64,000 bases of DNA from Helopsaltes ochotensis (taxonomy: Eukaryota; Chordata; Aves; Passeriformes; Locustellidae): the NCBI GenBank assembly GCA_013400155.1, contig VXBM01000568.1, positions 117,759-181,758 of the forward strand. Direction: 5' to 3'. The first letter of the stretch is position 1; each line of letters starts with the position of its first letter. Below the pieces are notes generated by a model. The model did not search any database. It saw only the letters and a program-made list of their open reading frames with translations, and was not told the DNA's origin. Shown here piece after piece: positions 39,631 through 51,933 of the stretch. A program made the translations under genes and the position numbers.

Positions 39631-40527
39631 AACAGAAATAGATGTCAAATAGTTTGGTATTTCCATGTATGGGTATGGATGAGGATTCATTGCTGCACCA
39701 CAGAACTGCTCCTTTGCATATGAGGTTGTGTGACCAGGGCTGATCTCTTCAGAAATACAAAAAATGGCCATTTTAGAAATTGAGTGAGAGAAGGAAATAG
39801 CATGGATGTGTGTAGGAGCTTTGACCAGTTTAGTTTTCATTCCAACAAAGTAGTCAAATTCATCAAGGAGGCATCAAGATGCATTGAAAATGAGGTTGTA
39901 GTGCAAACATGAGCATCCAGAAGCCTACCTGATTTAAATCAACACCATTCCACTAACCTCGGCTGAGCAGTGTAGATTTACACCAGCTATGAAATTAGCC
40001 CACAAAACCCAAATTTTTTGGACAGTAACGGGAGAAGTAACCTGAGAGAAGTTGGATATTTACCTGTCTGTACTAGTGTGGAGTTTTTTGATAGATATCA
40101 TATAAAAGTGGAGCTATCTCAGGTCTTAGTTTATTGTGGGCTGCACCTAGGTTTCTGAAGTGCCTAAAGGTACATCAGCTTGTAGGTTGTGTACCTTGTG
40201 TTTTCCAATGGATAGTAATAAGAAAATTACTGCCATCTCTAAGCTTTCTGGGTGTTTTGAAGCTTTATTCACTGATATTTCCAAAATGTGTTGGGATCCT
40301 GAACAGAAAAGGTCGTAGAAGTATGATCAATTCTTGCCATTCTTTAAAAAAGGAATTCAAGACTGAATTCAATAAAGCAACCATGGAGTTGGTTGGAGTT
40401 GTCAATATTGAAGAGAGCTGTTGCCTTGATTTTGCAGCCTTTCTGATGTTGTTTACAGTTTCTGATGTAGAGTCAGTTCTCGATGTTTTCATAGTTCTTA
40501 GTTCTTTCTCACACAAATAGATAGTGA
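39631..40527. other. Unassigned intronic stretch
   Basis: A 128-codon plus frame (40134-40520) ends just before the probable LTR at 40528. Its product is rich in hydrophobic residues but shows no domain I can name, and an 83-codon frame runs opposite. I treat it as non-coding. Confidence 0.5.
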
Positions 40528-40742
40528 TGTTTTAGGGAAAAGTTGAAAATATTGACATATCTTCCTTGGGGAAGGGACAATTGATGGACTGTTGGTTTGA
40601 CCAGTGGAACTGGAGAGGTGGCGACACTCTCTGCCAATCCTTGGTCTGGATAGGTAAACTATATAATGGAATCAGAATAAAGGTCAAACCCTTTTTCCTC
40701 TTCACCTCCTGAGTGTCTGTGCCATTCTAGTTGTGCTCAACA
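40528..40742 (+). mobile_element. Probable endogenous-retrovirus LTR, short or decayed
   Basis: The plus strand has the order expected of the promoter end of an LTR: GACCAGTGGAACTGGAGAG, CCAATCCTTGGTCTGG, a TATA-like CTATATAATGG, AATAAAGG (polyadenylation signal) and a CCTCTTCACCTCCTGAGTGT tail. Possible borders are TGTTTTAGGG and CTCAACA. The flanks GTGA and CTGA agree at three of four bases only. At about 215 bases it is shorter than a usual LTR, so the 5' part may be missing. The family is a guess. Confidence 0.5.
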
Positions 40743-41711
40743 CTGACAAGAGCAATAACAGATATATGCATGGGATGTACAGCAGTAACACTCCTTTCAT
40801 CAGGCCAGAAATTTAACCAGCAGAGTTAGATATGCAGTCTTGATGGCACTGAAATTCCTTGAGTTTTGCCTTTGAGATCACTACAGCTGGTATTTCTATA
40901 GCTAGAATCTATTTTTACATCAGAAAATGTAAGTAAACTATTTCCAGTAATTTGAAATATAATCATTACATTATTTTCTTCTCAAGTTTGTCAATCATTT
41001 TGTAAACTATGTTCTAAGCTAAAAATCCTTTGAATGTTTACTGCAATGGAGTTTCCTTTGTGCTAAAAAATTACGTGTTCCTGCTCCACTGTTTTATATT
41101 TAATGCATATTATTCAGCTGTCATAAATTGTGAAGGACAAGTGATTTTTATCTACGTTCTGTAATTAAAAGAAATACTGAAAAACTGCATGACTGGCTTC
41201 CATGTAGTAGTACTATAGAATAATTTCTGGATTTAAGAACTGGGCAAACTATTTTATTCCACATACAAAACGTATCTTAAAAAATGGCAATAACAGTCAA
41301 ATTTTGTTTGGAAACTACAACTTTAACAAACAATTTTTCAAAAAGCACTACACAAAAGAATCACAGACATTCATTTTCTCATTTGTTATCGAAGATATTA
41401 CAAGGCAAAAAATATGAGCAGGTTAAAAATTCAAGCTGAGAGGACATTTATGGAGAGGGACACTCAAGAAACCTCTATGATTTTTTGTAAATTTCATCTT
41501 GTGACCTTCACAGTAAGATTTTTTTTCTCAGTGTGCTGTAGTGTAGAAGCACAAAACTAAAGTGTATGTGGGCTTGGTGACTGGCATATGGAATTAAAAG
41601 ACATCTTTGTCATAAGAAGCCAGAGGGATGACATATAACCTTATCTAACAAGACATGTAGGCTACAGCAAGTTCAGGAAGAAAAGTGTCCTTGGTTTTCA
41701 GGGCATCTCTG
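40743..41711. other. Intronic stretch without recognised features
   Basis: AT-rich, no gene or repeat family recognised. Confidence 0.6.
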
Positions 41712-41868
41712 TCCAGAGAAACTGTGGCTGCTCCATCCCTGGAGGTGTTGAAGGCCAGGTTGGATGGGGCTTTGCAAACCGGTCTAGTGGAAGACCTGAC
41801 CATGGCTGTGGTGTTGGAATCAGATGGTCTTTAAGTTCCTTTCCAACATCAAAAATTCTATGATTCTA
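41712..41868 (+). mobile_element. CR1 LINE 3' terminal fragment
   Basis: Plus-oriented CR1 tail: TCCAGAGAAACTGTGGCTGC, TCCATCCCTGGAGGTGTTGA, AGGCCAGGTTGGATGGGGCT, GGTCTTTAAGTTCCTTTCCA, ending ATTCTATGATTCTA, the CR1 terminal octamer. About 155 bases, strongly 5'-truncated. Confidence 0.95.
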
Positions 41869-44800
41869 ATATCCAGATATGCATTTCTAGTATATCACTA
41901 AACAAAACACTGGAATATTATCACATGTTCAATTGATACAATCAGCAGACTTCTACAAAGTGGCTGCCTTAGGGCTAACTTGGGTGAGAGTAGAATCAGG
42001 TTCTGCTATTATCTTGGTGTATGAAGGAGAAGCCTAAATGTAATATTTGTGTACAGCCACAGTATATGGGTATATTTTCTAGCAAGAAAAGGGATGCACT
42101 GTGTTAGTGTCCTCTTGTTTATCTTGAAGCAGTTGTTTCTGCAGTTCCTTTTTTTTTCTTGAAGAAGATAGAAAGAATATGCATGTGGAATGTTGTTGAT
42201 GTAGAAAAGATCATGCAAACTGTCTTTACTGAACTAGAGGCATCTGAGTTCAAAGAGAACTATTTGTAACTTTTCTTTCAGTGCCCTGGGTTTTGGTTTA
42301 ATTAAGAAAAATAACTTCTGGCTGGCTAATTTAGCTCATGTGAAAAAATAAAAAAACCAACAATTTGATGATTTTATCAGCAGGAAAATGTTTTCCAGTG
42401 ACATTTCTTTCAGTTCTTGAAAAAAATTAAAATTGAAAAAAAAATTAAGATTAATTTATAAATAATAGATAAAAAAGAGAAGGATTTCATTTTTTAGCTA
42501 AGAATTCTAACCTCTTGGCTGGAAACCACAGCATTTTGGTTTACAGTTGCTCTGTGCCACGTGGCTGTTGATACCTGAGGTCTCCAGACCTCATATTGGA
42601 GAGTCTCTATTTTAGGAGTTTGGAGAGTTTCCTATTTTAAGATATTTTGAAAAAAAACCTCCCTAAACCATTTCCTGATTGGTTTCAGCAAAAGAAACAC
42701 AAAAAATGACTCAAATGGGCACTGAAAACTAGATGTCAGATAGAATCCAAGACTATGTTTAAATTAAGATAATATGCCTGCTTATTTTGAGGGTTTCTGT
42801 TTCAACAAGTATCTCAGTTCCTCTTCAGTGTTTTAAAGGACTGAAAAGAAGAATAGTGAAAACAAAGCTATGCAAAGTTGCTTTTATGTTCTTTTTGACA
42901 TGAAATAAAAAGGAAATACTGAAAATATAAAATTATTCTCATGAGATGTACCTCATGACCCCCCTTTCAGGCCTGGAGAGTGCTTGGAGTATACTCTATG
43001 CATAATAAAAGCTATACACTGAAACCTATCCTCATATGAACAAAAAAAGTCTGAGCTTGTCTGCTTCTCAGAGGCTGGACTCGAGTCCTCTTTTTTAAGC
43101 TACATCAGAGTGATATTGGGATTGTTCCACTGATGCCAGTGATTACACAATTTCTGGCTTATGCTGTTGTTTCAGGGCTTTCTAAAGGTGGTCTTTTTTT
43201 TCCCCCATTATTATAATAACTGCCACTGCTCACAGTATCTTGAGTTGGTATCTTTCTAGGCATGTGGAGGAAAGAACTGGCTGCAGATAGAGACCACGCT
43301 ATCATTTCATATCTTGATGTGGTACCCCACAAATTCATGTGGATACAATGCAATGATTGTAGAGCATATTGTGATGAAGCATGTCATCCCTTATTTTGTC
43401 TCTGGTTTTCTATAAATAACAGACTTCAGTCTCCATGGGTGCCAGGCTAGTGTTTTGCAACATATCACTCCAACCCTTTAAAATTCCTCCTGACCATCTG
43501 GGAATTTCCTGTTCTGCCAAATAGGTTTGCCTGGATAGTGCTGAGGTCTGTATGTCTCTTACTAGAGAGAAAACCCCTTATGTTAGGGGAGAAATATTTT
43601 GATGTAGCTGAACCCAGACAGCTGGTACCAAAAGGTAGACCTGGAAATTCTGCCACTTCTGAAAGTGACAGGACAAGAAAAAAGGAAGGAGATAGCTTAA
43701 GCTGGGCGGCAAACCCCTTTTCTGAAGAGAAATTGAGCGTAGATTTTTCCTGCTGATTCACTGTGAGCAGCATCAGGCCAAGCTCCATACGAATTCATTA
43801 ACATCTCATACCAAGTGAGGGTCAAGACCTTTTATTCAGTTTCTAGTCCTCTTGAGACCCTTTAATGATAATAGTTTGAGTTTGTGGACTGTGTTGAAAA
43901 CCTCCTTTGAGTTTATGTTCCCATGAAAAACTTCTAGTTTTCTAGTTGACTTTTTTCGTAAGATCTCATGATAACAACACCTGGAAAATATAATGGCAAT
44001 GCCAGGCTAAGCCTAAGAGAATCCAAACCAAAATTAATATTCCTTATGATACAAAAAACACTAAGCAACTCTGCCTTAAGGTGTCTCAAAATGTAAAGCT
44101 TGTATTGCATTATGATAATATTCTATAAATAGTCTTGCTTCAGCTTTCTTATAGCTTTTCTGAAGGATTTTACTACAGAAGTGAAAACATGACAGCATTA
44201 AAAACCATGCTGATGGAACTAACACTGAGATGACATCTTGAAACTCAAGAAGAATGAAAATGAGAAATTCACCCTAAAAGACATTTTCAGTGTCCCATCC
44301 AGATGAGTTATAGCTCAGAGTAAAAATAAACAAAAACAAAGACAAAACCAAACAGGACTAATTCTAGTGATGAACAGCCAGAGCTCTGATCGTGATTTCA
44401 GGAGCTTTGTATGATTTTGGCAGGAAAATATTGAATAAAAATGTTGAAGTAGTCTTTAAAAATTCACATGAAAAAAGATGTCACACTTGGTACGTATTTT
44501 ATGGATCAAGAATTCATGTCTTATCTTCATGCCCATAACAGTGCAACAAAAACATTTTCAGTCTTGCTCAATTCTGCTTCTAGGAAATACCCCAAGGGGT
44601 GAGTGGCCAAATTACGAGATGTTTCCAAGATGCGTAGGAGTACTAAATCCTGGGTCAAGGGATTTTTTTTTTTTTCTTTTTTTTCACCCCTATTTCTAGG
44701 GTTTATAAGGCAGGTTTTTTGTGGGAGGTAGGAAGGTAGAACATAACAAATGCTTTGTTTGTCTTACTGATTTAGCACTAAAGAAATACAATCATCAATC

Positions 44801-47800
44801 CTAGTTTTAAAAACCGAATTCTTGACAAGTTATTTTATTTCAGACTATGTTTAATTTTATAACTATTTTTAATGTTGGTACATCCATTTCCCTTTAAAAG
44901 TCAATATGTTAATATGTTGAATAAACAATTAAGTACTAACTTTATTCTTGTTCTGTATAGTGGCTGGTACAGCATGTGCCACGGTGGTTATCATGCATTG
45001 GCAAAAAAAAGAGGTAAGGAATGACAAATGTTTCTTTAAGTAAACTCTGCAAGGAATTATATTCTCCCTTTTTTTGAACTTCTGTGTCAATGTTCACTAT
45101 AAAAAAGTCTCTGGACTTCTCATTCCCACCCACTTATCCAAAATAATAAAACATACGTGTGCTTGTTCCATGCAACAGAGGAATTCCAATTCAGTTCTAC
45201 CTCCTGTTGAAGTCTGTGAAACGTAGCTATGTCCTTGTGTTAACACTCCAATGATGAAATTAAAACTATTTATTTTACTGGGTTAAAGCTTGCCTCATGA
45301 AATATTTGAGTACATTAAGTCAAAAAAAAAAAAACAAACAACCCTTGGCACACTTGGGGTCAAGTTCTTAGATCTTGCAAAATTTAAAGTTGGCAAATTT
45401 GGGCAAATCCCTTCCCAGTATTCCTGACTCTCTCTCATCATCACACACTGTCCAAGGTGCTTGCTTGATGCTAGTAAATTGTTTCTTCACTTAATGGTCG
45501 TAAGCAGCAAACACCAACACTTATGAGGTTATCACTGATAGCTGCAAGGGCAATCCTGGTGACAAAGTGAAACATAAGTTACAACCTGTAAAGCCCCACG
45601 TGGCACTTGGGTTCCATTCAGCATTCCAGCCTGGGATCATCTGCATTTTAGATATACCTTGATAACCTGCAAAATTTGGAGAATTTCTGGTTTCCTCATT
45701 AAAACATGCTGCTGAGCATCTTTTCTTACTCACTTCTAAATTCTTAAATTTAGAAAAGTAATTTTCCTGTTCTTTTAAAAAAAGAAAGATTTTATTTTAA
45801 CTATGATGAGTTTTTCTTCATCAGGTTGTACTACTGCTGAAATAAACAGTATTATGACATTTGTAGGGCCACACACCAGTAAACAGTTTACATCTGCATT
45901 GATTCAGGACATTTTACTGAACACAGTGCTGTGTTCAAATACCAAAGTAATTGCTCAGTCTTCTCTGTCACATCAGGACAAGGTATCTGATTGTGTGTGT
46001 ACTTTATTGATAGGTTGGTACCTTGGTAGTCATAAATTTGTGAATTGCATCATTTACTATTCCTGGAGATTTCTAGTCAAATCTTCTATTAACTTCAAAT
46101 CGACAGACTTAGTGTTCTGAAGCACCATTCTCACCTCCCACCTTATATTTAGCTTTTTCAATATCTCTCTGTGTCCCTTACACTCTCCCTGAGCTGACCC
46201 TCCCTAGACTGATAGTCAACAGTTGGAAACCGGGTCATCAAGCAGATCAAGACATACTTTTTCCCCCCCAATTGTTATTGAATTAATTCTGCTGTAATCA
46301 TCCTTTACCTTTAACAATAACCTTATGGTACATGGCAAACTCTTCCCTTGTGTCTCTCTGCAAATACAGTTGTCTTGCTTATGCTTTCCTGCATAAAATT
46401 TTGGTATTGTAACAGGTACAAATAGTTCTTTTAACAACTAACGTGAATGCAGAGGCTGTAATGGTTGAGCTGTGGGATGTCATGGAGGTCAACGATGTCA
46501 GAGGAATATACAAAAGAATATTTATTGCATCAGCCAGAATTCTTAGAAAAGCCAAGAGATCAAACTGGATCATTCAAGAAAAATGTGAAGAGAAACAACC
46601 TTAGTCATCGCCTCTGTATTTCACAGGGTAAAGTGATAAAGAATTTTGCAGTCCATATCTCCTCCACACAGAAATAGTAACACAGAAAAACCTTCTAGCA
46701 GAGCATTGATGGCCTTTCCCATTGACAGGATAGAAGTGACGCAGGAGAGATAGGTGGCCCTTGACCATTTATCTCTACTATGGTAAGTCACACACAGAAG
46801 TATGAAGTTTTAGCCAAGGAACAAAGGGGAACAGTTCATTTGGGAAGAGATTAGATCATCTCTTTGAGCAATTTTCCTTCTAAGCAGATCCTCAAAATTC
46901 CTGGCACAACACCAAAGGCATCGTGGTTTAGGGGCTTCCCATTACTGTGTTGACTTGCTGATGTGGCCTAGAAGGCTACAGGAATTTCCTGAATAATTAA
47001 GACTGAGAAAGGTAGTTATTTAACTATGACACAAATAAATATACTTAATACTTAAATGATAAAGACAGTGATCCTAAATCCTCATTTCTGTTACTTTTAT
47101 CTGCATATTTCTGTTACTTTTATCTGCATATGAATGCCCAATTTTTGAAAGGCTGCAGCAGTCTTTGGTGTTGGAGGAGACTTCAGGGAAACAGATTTTA
47201 TATGAAGCATTTCTCTGAGATTTCAGAAATATCAAGTAATTTATACACAGGATTTTCAGTTAAAGAAAATCAACATTTTTTTAAGAGTAGTGCTTTGATA
47301 GTGATAGTGATATAATTATTTGAAGATCCTTGCCTTCTTAAGGCACAAATGCATGACTCAGAGGTGAGAAGAGAAAGACATGTAAGTGAGCCTATTATTC
47401 ACCCTCACTGTTACCCACACACTGAACTGACAGCAGAGTTTTAAAGAAAAGATTTATTTAATACAGTTTTCTTTCCTTCAAAAGACTTCTGCATGAGAAG
47501 TAAAATTCCCAGAAAACAAATATCACTAAAGCTACTCAAAGCAGAATGTATGAAAGCGAAAATCAGCGCGATCAAATAGAACCATGGGTGATTTAATACA
47601 AATTCAAACATTCATTCAATAGATTGCCTAGAAAAAGAAAACAAAACAAAACAAAAATTATTATTTAGCAACAACTAAATTATTTTTTCCTAAGTCTCCA
47701 CTGCACAAGACTATATTTTCAGGCAAGAGATTCCAAAAGAAAAACACACTCTTATAAACATAAGCTGACAACTTTAAAACACTCATAAATAATATGATCC

Positions 47801-49522
47801 AGGGGGCAGACAAGTCCACCACAATCCTGAAGATAAATGTAAAAGCATCTCTAGAGATTGTACTAGGACTTCTCCTTTGATTTTTGCCAGTATTTAAAAT
47901 ATGTTCTGTAGATTTGGAGTGTATTAAAAGTGAAAAATTAAAATACATCTCAAAATACTAGATTTACATATCAAGAATTAGATTTCTTTTTCACCTACAA
48001 TCAGGACATAAGAATCCCACTTTAAAAAATGAATAGCCTTTGGTAATGGCTCAAATTTTGCAGCAACATTTAAAATAGTGGGCAGGAGCAGTCACCTGCC
48101 TCAAACTTAGTGCTTTTCTCTGTGAAACCTTGCAGGTTCCCTCTGCAGTTTTAGGTTGGTGGATCACAAATCAGGAAACTAAAAGTCTGACCTGCTAACA
48201 GTGTTATGCCTCAGACTTAAGTTTTGTAACTTAAATAGGATCTTTCAAGAAAAATGTCTTGCATAGCAGAAAGCCTTTACGGGAAGTTCAGATGTGAAAG
48301 AAGGCAGGATCAGTCTATAAATGGCACATCAGCCTGCAGCAGACCATTGTTAGATTCAAAATTGATTAGCACCAATCTGATCATCTGTGTTCTAGTGTGA
48401 AAGAAGCCATGCAGTCAAAACCAGACAAATTGCCTTCTAAGGTTGTCTGCTCATACTCCAAATTTTCTCCCACAGTTCTCTAGCCTTGCCTTAATTTCAT
48501 ACTGGCAGGAATGCTCAGAGTTTATCCTATCTCTACTGTAATCTCTCAAGCCTCCTTGGTACATAAGGAGGAGAAAGAATACCAGTACCCAAATTCTCAG
48601 GCAGAATAGAATCAGAAAAAAAAAATCAGCTAACTGGAATAAGTGAATTTTTGTTGTTTCCACTCACTCCTACATCAGAAGGAATGACTGGTACCTCTAT
48701 TTGCAACAAGACAACTAGAGACAATATGACAAATGGCACGAATTTACAAATAAAAATCCCCAGAAGAAGTGATGAAAAAATATAGCTGTACACCTCTGTC
48801 ATTTTCTTTTAAAGAAGCAGATATCATGCATGCCCAGAGCACAAACAGGTTTGCAACATATGCACATGTAAGGACAGAGATGTGCCGGGGATGGGGAGAA
48901 CAAATGTCCACTATTCTTCCAGAATGTATGAAAATTTCAGCTTCATATACATTCTGAAAGCTTCAAAAGCAAATTACCTTTTGTAAAATGTTTTTTCAGC
49001 AATACAGTTGGGAAATCTTTCACATGGAATTAATGCATTTACAACAAACAAGGTTTCATCTTGCTAGCAATTTTTTTTTAAGCCAACAGATCAGTTTGAG
49101 AACAACAGATTGACAGCAGGTACATTGGTATAAAACATGAGAATGGATTTAAGACACAACACTTAAAAACAGATTTCCAAGTACGTTAACACCAAACACT
49201 CCAAAGATCAAAATGCATATATGTGTGCATGCACTCATGCACCAGAGTGAGGTGTTGGAGGGAGAGAAATTCTGCAGACTTCTTAGAGAGCTGTTCATCA
49301 GCCACTTTTTACTCATAGATCTTCCACACAGATTTTCCAACTACAACATTTTACATGGATTTTCATCTTATTTCTCTCTCCTTTAAGAAAGGATTAACGA
49401 CACAGATCATATGATTGATCTCATACTATGGTAGAACTGATCTTTAAAGTACCATTCCTAAAGACACACCTATTCCACCATGAAACTAGCATGGTTCTCT
49501 TACTCTTACCCTTTTCTTACTG
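41869..49522. other. Intronic stretch without recognised mobile elements
   Basis: No gene was recognised. Only a perfect 23-bp tandem duplication at 47084-47129 and short homopolymers stand out. Frames up to about 107 codons (43465-43788, minus) have no visible domain. Confidence 0.55.
47084..47129 (+). repeat. Perfect 23-bp tandem duplication
   Basis: A 23-base unit beginning ATTTCTGTTACTTTTATCTG occurs twice in a row with no difference, indicating a recent slip or an assembly error. Confidence 0.93.
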
Positions 49523-49640
49523 TTTTTTTCCCTTGGGTTTTGTTTTTGGCTTTGTCTTCAGTTTTTTGGGGTTTGTTTTTTGTTTGTTTGGTTGATTGAT
49601 TTGTTTTTTGGTTTTGTTTTGTTTTTTGGGGTTTTTTCCT
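49523..49640 (-). repeat. A/C-rich low-complexity tract (CAAAAC type)
   Basis: The plus strand is almost only T and G (TTTTGTTTTTGG-like, TTTGTTTGGTTGATTG). On the transcribed minus strand this is an A-rich tract broken by single C residues, similar to those at 11640, 53425, 57111 and 60294. Confidence 0.85.
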
Positions 49641-51311
49641 CCCAGACACTAGTCAAGGAAGTATAAGAAATTTCCTTCAATCAGGTAGCTTCATGGCCTT
49701 AAACATGGAATTTCTATATTACTTCCTCAGAGTAATTACAGCATTATCTTAAGCAATTTTTTTGGTGGGTTGGTTTGGTTTAAATCTGAAAGCAAACCAT
49801 TTATATAGTGTAACTTGAGCATCTCTCCAGCTGACCCTGTACCCGTGTTGCTTTGACTGTCTGCACCACATACTTGTTCAGTGTTGAGTGTAACTCACTG
49901 TTAGATCTTGTTTAGACAAAGAAGCTATGCTAGTTTGATTTGCATCAGTCTTAAAAAGGGATAATTAAACTGGTGCAAGTCCCTGATTAGAATTTTTGTC
50001 CCAGTTGAGTAGTGATTTACACTGTTTTAGATTAACCTGATTCCTAACTAAGGGAATGAAAAGTGAATCTTGATCTTTATGCAGAAATATTGATGAGAAT
50101 GCAGTGCAAATGTGCAACAATTTCTGGCATTTCTAAGTTACCCTTCTAAATGAATATTCACCACCCTGGTGTTTCATAACACTGTCTAAAATATACACGT
50201 GGTTGCACAAAAATAACCCTGTGTTAAAGTACAGCTCGTTTTATAAGAGAAAGGTTTTTTCTAGGAAATATGAAGCTACTTCAATTTCCTTTTCCTGATC
50301 AAACTTCAACCCCTTGACAAGAGAGGAAATTCATATGCTACTGGGAAGACTTTTACACCAAGGCTGTTTATTCAAGACACTTGAGCTGCTGGTGTTAAAG
50401 ATGAGTTCACAGCAAACTTAAACCATGATACTGGTTCTAGAAGGTCCTCATTTACTAGCTCTTCCTTGCCTGCAATTTTTGCAAATACAGACAATAAGAC
50501 TGAACTAAGCTGAACTGTAAATTGAGATGAATACAAGTAGATGGTTAAGTATCTTCACCTTTCAGATTTTGCTTGCAACAAGTCATGCAAATGACCCCAG
50601 ATTTGATAACAAGTTTATCCCAAATTTTTGTTAATGGTAGCTCTGAATATCAAGGTATTCCTGCCTGGATTTTAAAAACCCTGCAGAAATGAGGACTATT
50701 CTGACTGTGAGCAGGACACAAATAACCCGTTTAGCCAACTGCAACCTTCAAGATATTCTTGGCTTTATAGATGTATATTCATTGTATTTATCTGCTTATT
50801 TTTTATGAACTATATTTTATGAACTATTATGCATATTAAAAGCAATTTCCTTCTAAAAAGTTTTTAATCTCACCATTTTCTGTAAATATTGGAAACATTA
50901 TTACAATACATACACTTAAGAGCACAAAATACCTTCCACAAGAAAGAGTCCACAAGCAACACAAAAAAAAACATATTAAGCCTCCCAAGAGATTTGTGAA
51001 AATGAGTAGTAGTGCTATATCTGTATTAGAAAAGGGAAACCAGAATACATAAAGTTTACAATTTGCTATCAGTCACAAGTGAAGTCCATACTACGGGCAT
51101 GGACAGAAGTAAAGCTTAAATCCATCACACTTAACTGAGGCATTTAAATCAGGAAGCAAGCTGCTCAGGATTTTCCTGGGGTCAGTGAAGAGAAACAGGA
51201 ACTTCCACAGAACAGTTCAGACAGCTGAGTCTTCCTCTGGGCTTCCTACTGTCTCATGACACAGCACTAAGAGATTCCTCACAGCAAAGAAAAATCTATT
51301 TGGGTAACTGG
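49641..51311. other. Intronic stretch without recognised features
   Basis: A 14-bp tandem (TTTTATGAACTATA/T) lies at 50801-50828. Nothing else was recognised. Confidence 0.55.
50801..50828 (+). repeat. 14-bp tandem duplication
   Basis: TTTTATGAACTAT followed by A or T occurs twice in a row. Confidence 0.85.
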
Positions 51312-51477
51312 CATTCTCCTGGAGAAGCTGGCAGTCAATGACTTGGATAGGTGCATTCTTTGCTGGGTTAAAAACTGACTCTAAGACTGGGCCCAGAGTG
51401 CAATAGTGAATAAATGGCTTAGGGCAATGATCTAGTTGATGTGGTGATGTTTGGTCAAAGGTTGGACTTGGTGGTCT
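51312..51477 (+). mobile_element. CR1 LINE with internal deletion
   Basis: The plus strand starts with the CR1 reverse transcriptase region (CTGGAGAAGCTGGCAGTCAA, TTGGATAGGTGCATTCTTTG, TGGGTTAAAAACTG, CTGGGCCCAGAGTGCAATAG). This matches in order the same part of the 24694-25985 copy. After about 51405 it passes to CR1 3' tail sequence (GGGCAATGATCTAG, GGTCAAAGGTTGGACTTGG). The intervening part of ORF2 is gone. The element then runs into a T homopolymer and an assembly gap, so its end is not visible. Confidence 0.8.
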
Positions 51478-51502
51478 TTTTTTTTTTTTTTTTTTTTTTT
51501 TT
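51477..51502 (+). repeat. T homopolymer next to an assembly gap
   Basis: At least 26 T, ending at the N run. The homopolymer probably broke the assembly. Confidence 0.9.
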
Positions 51503-51585
51503 NNNNNNNNNNNNNNNNNNNNNNNNNNNNNNNNNNNNNNNNNNNNNNNNNNNNNNNNNNNNNNNNNNNNNNNNNNNNNNNNNNN
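51503..51585. other. Assembly gap (83 N)
   Basis: A run of N following poly-T. The frames that cross it (poly-K or poly-F) are artefacts. Confidence 1.
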
Positions 51586-51913
51586 AGTTCTCAGCACCCT
51601 CAAAACTCAAAATGACATGCCATTTACTGTATATCAGTTTCATTTGAAAAAGCTCTCAGTGCTCCAAATGAGAATTCCCAACGGGCATCTCTGTTGGATA
51701 ATTCTGATGACTAATAAATGTAATATTTTATTGTTACCAGAAATTTCCTTATTATGGCTGTCATCACTGTAAATAAAACCATTCAAGTCCTACTGAACAT
51801 TATGATAAATCCTTCCCCCCCAGCATGGGAAATATTTTTTAAGTAATTTGCTACCAAGTGTGGCAACATGTGAAACTGTCCTTCAGTCTAATTCTCTGAT
51901 TCTTCTGCTTCTT

Positions 51914-51933
51914 AAAAAAAAAAAAAAAAAAAA
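51914..51933 (+). repeat. A20 homopolymer
   Basis: Twenty A in a row. No recognisable retrotransposed body lies upstream of it. Confidence 0.9.

Noticed and set aside
40134..40520. 128-codon plus frame next to the probable LTR, considered as a viral envelope remnant
   Set aside because: No envelope or other viral motif is visible, and a frame of 83 codons runs opposite, so chance is the simpler reading.
51217..51647. Frames with poly-K or poly-F and unknown residues
   Set aside because: They cross a poly-T run and an assembly gap and lie in a CR1 fragment.
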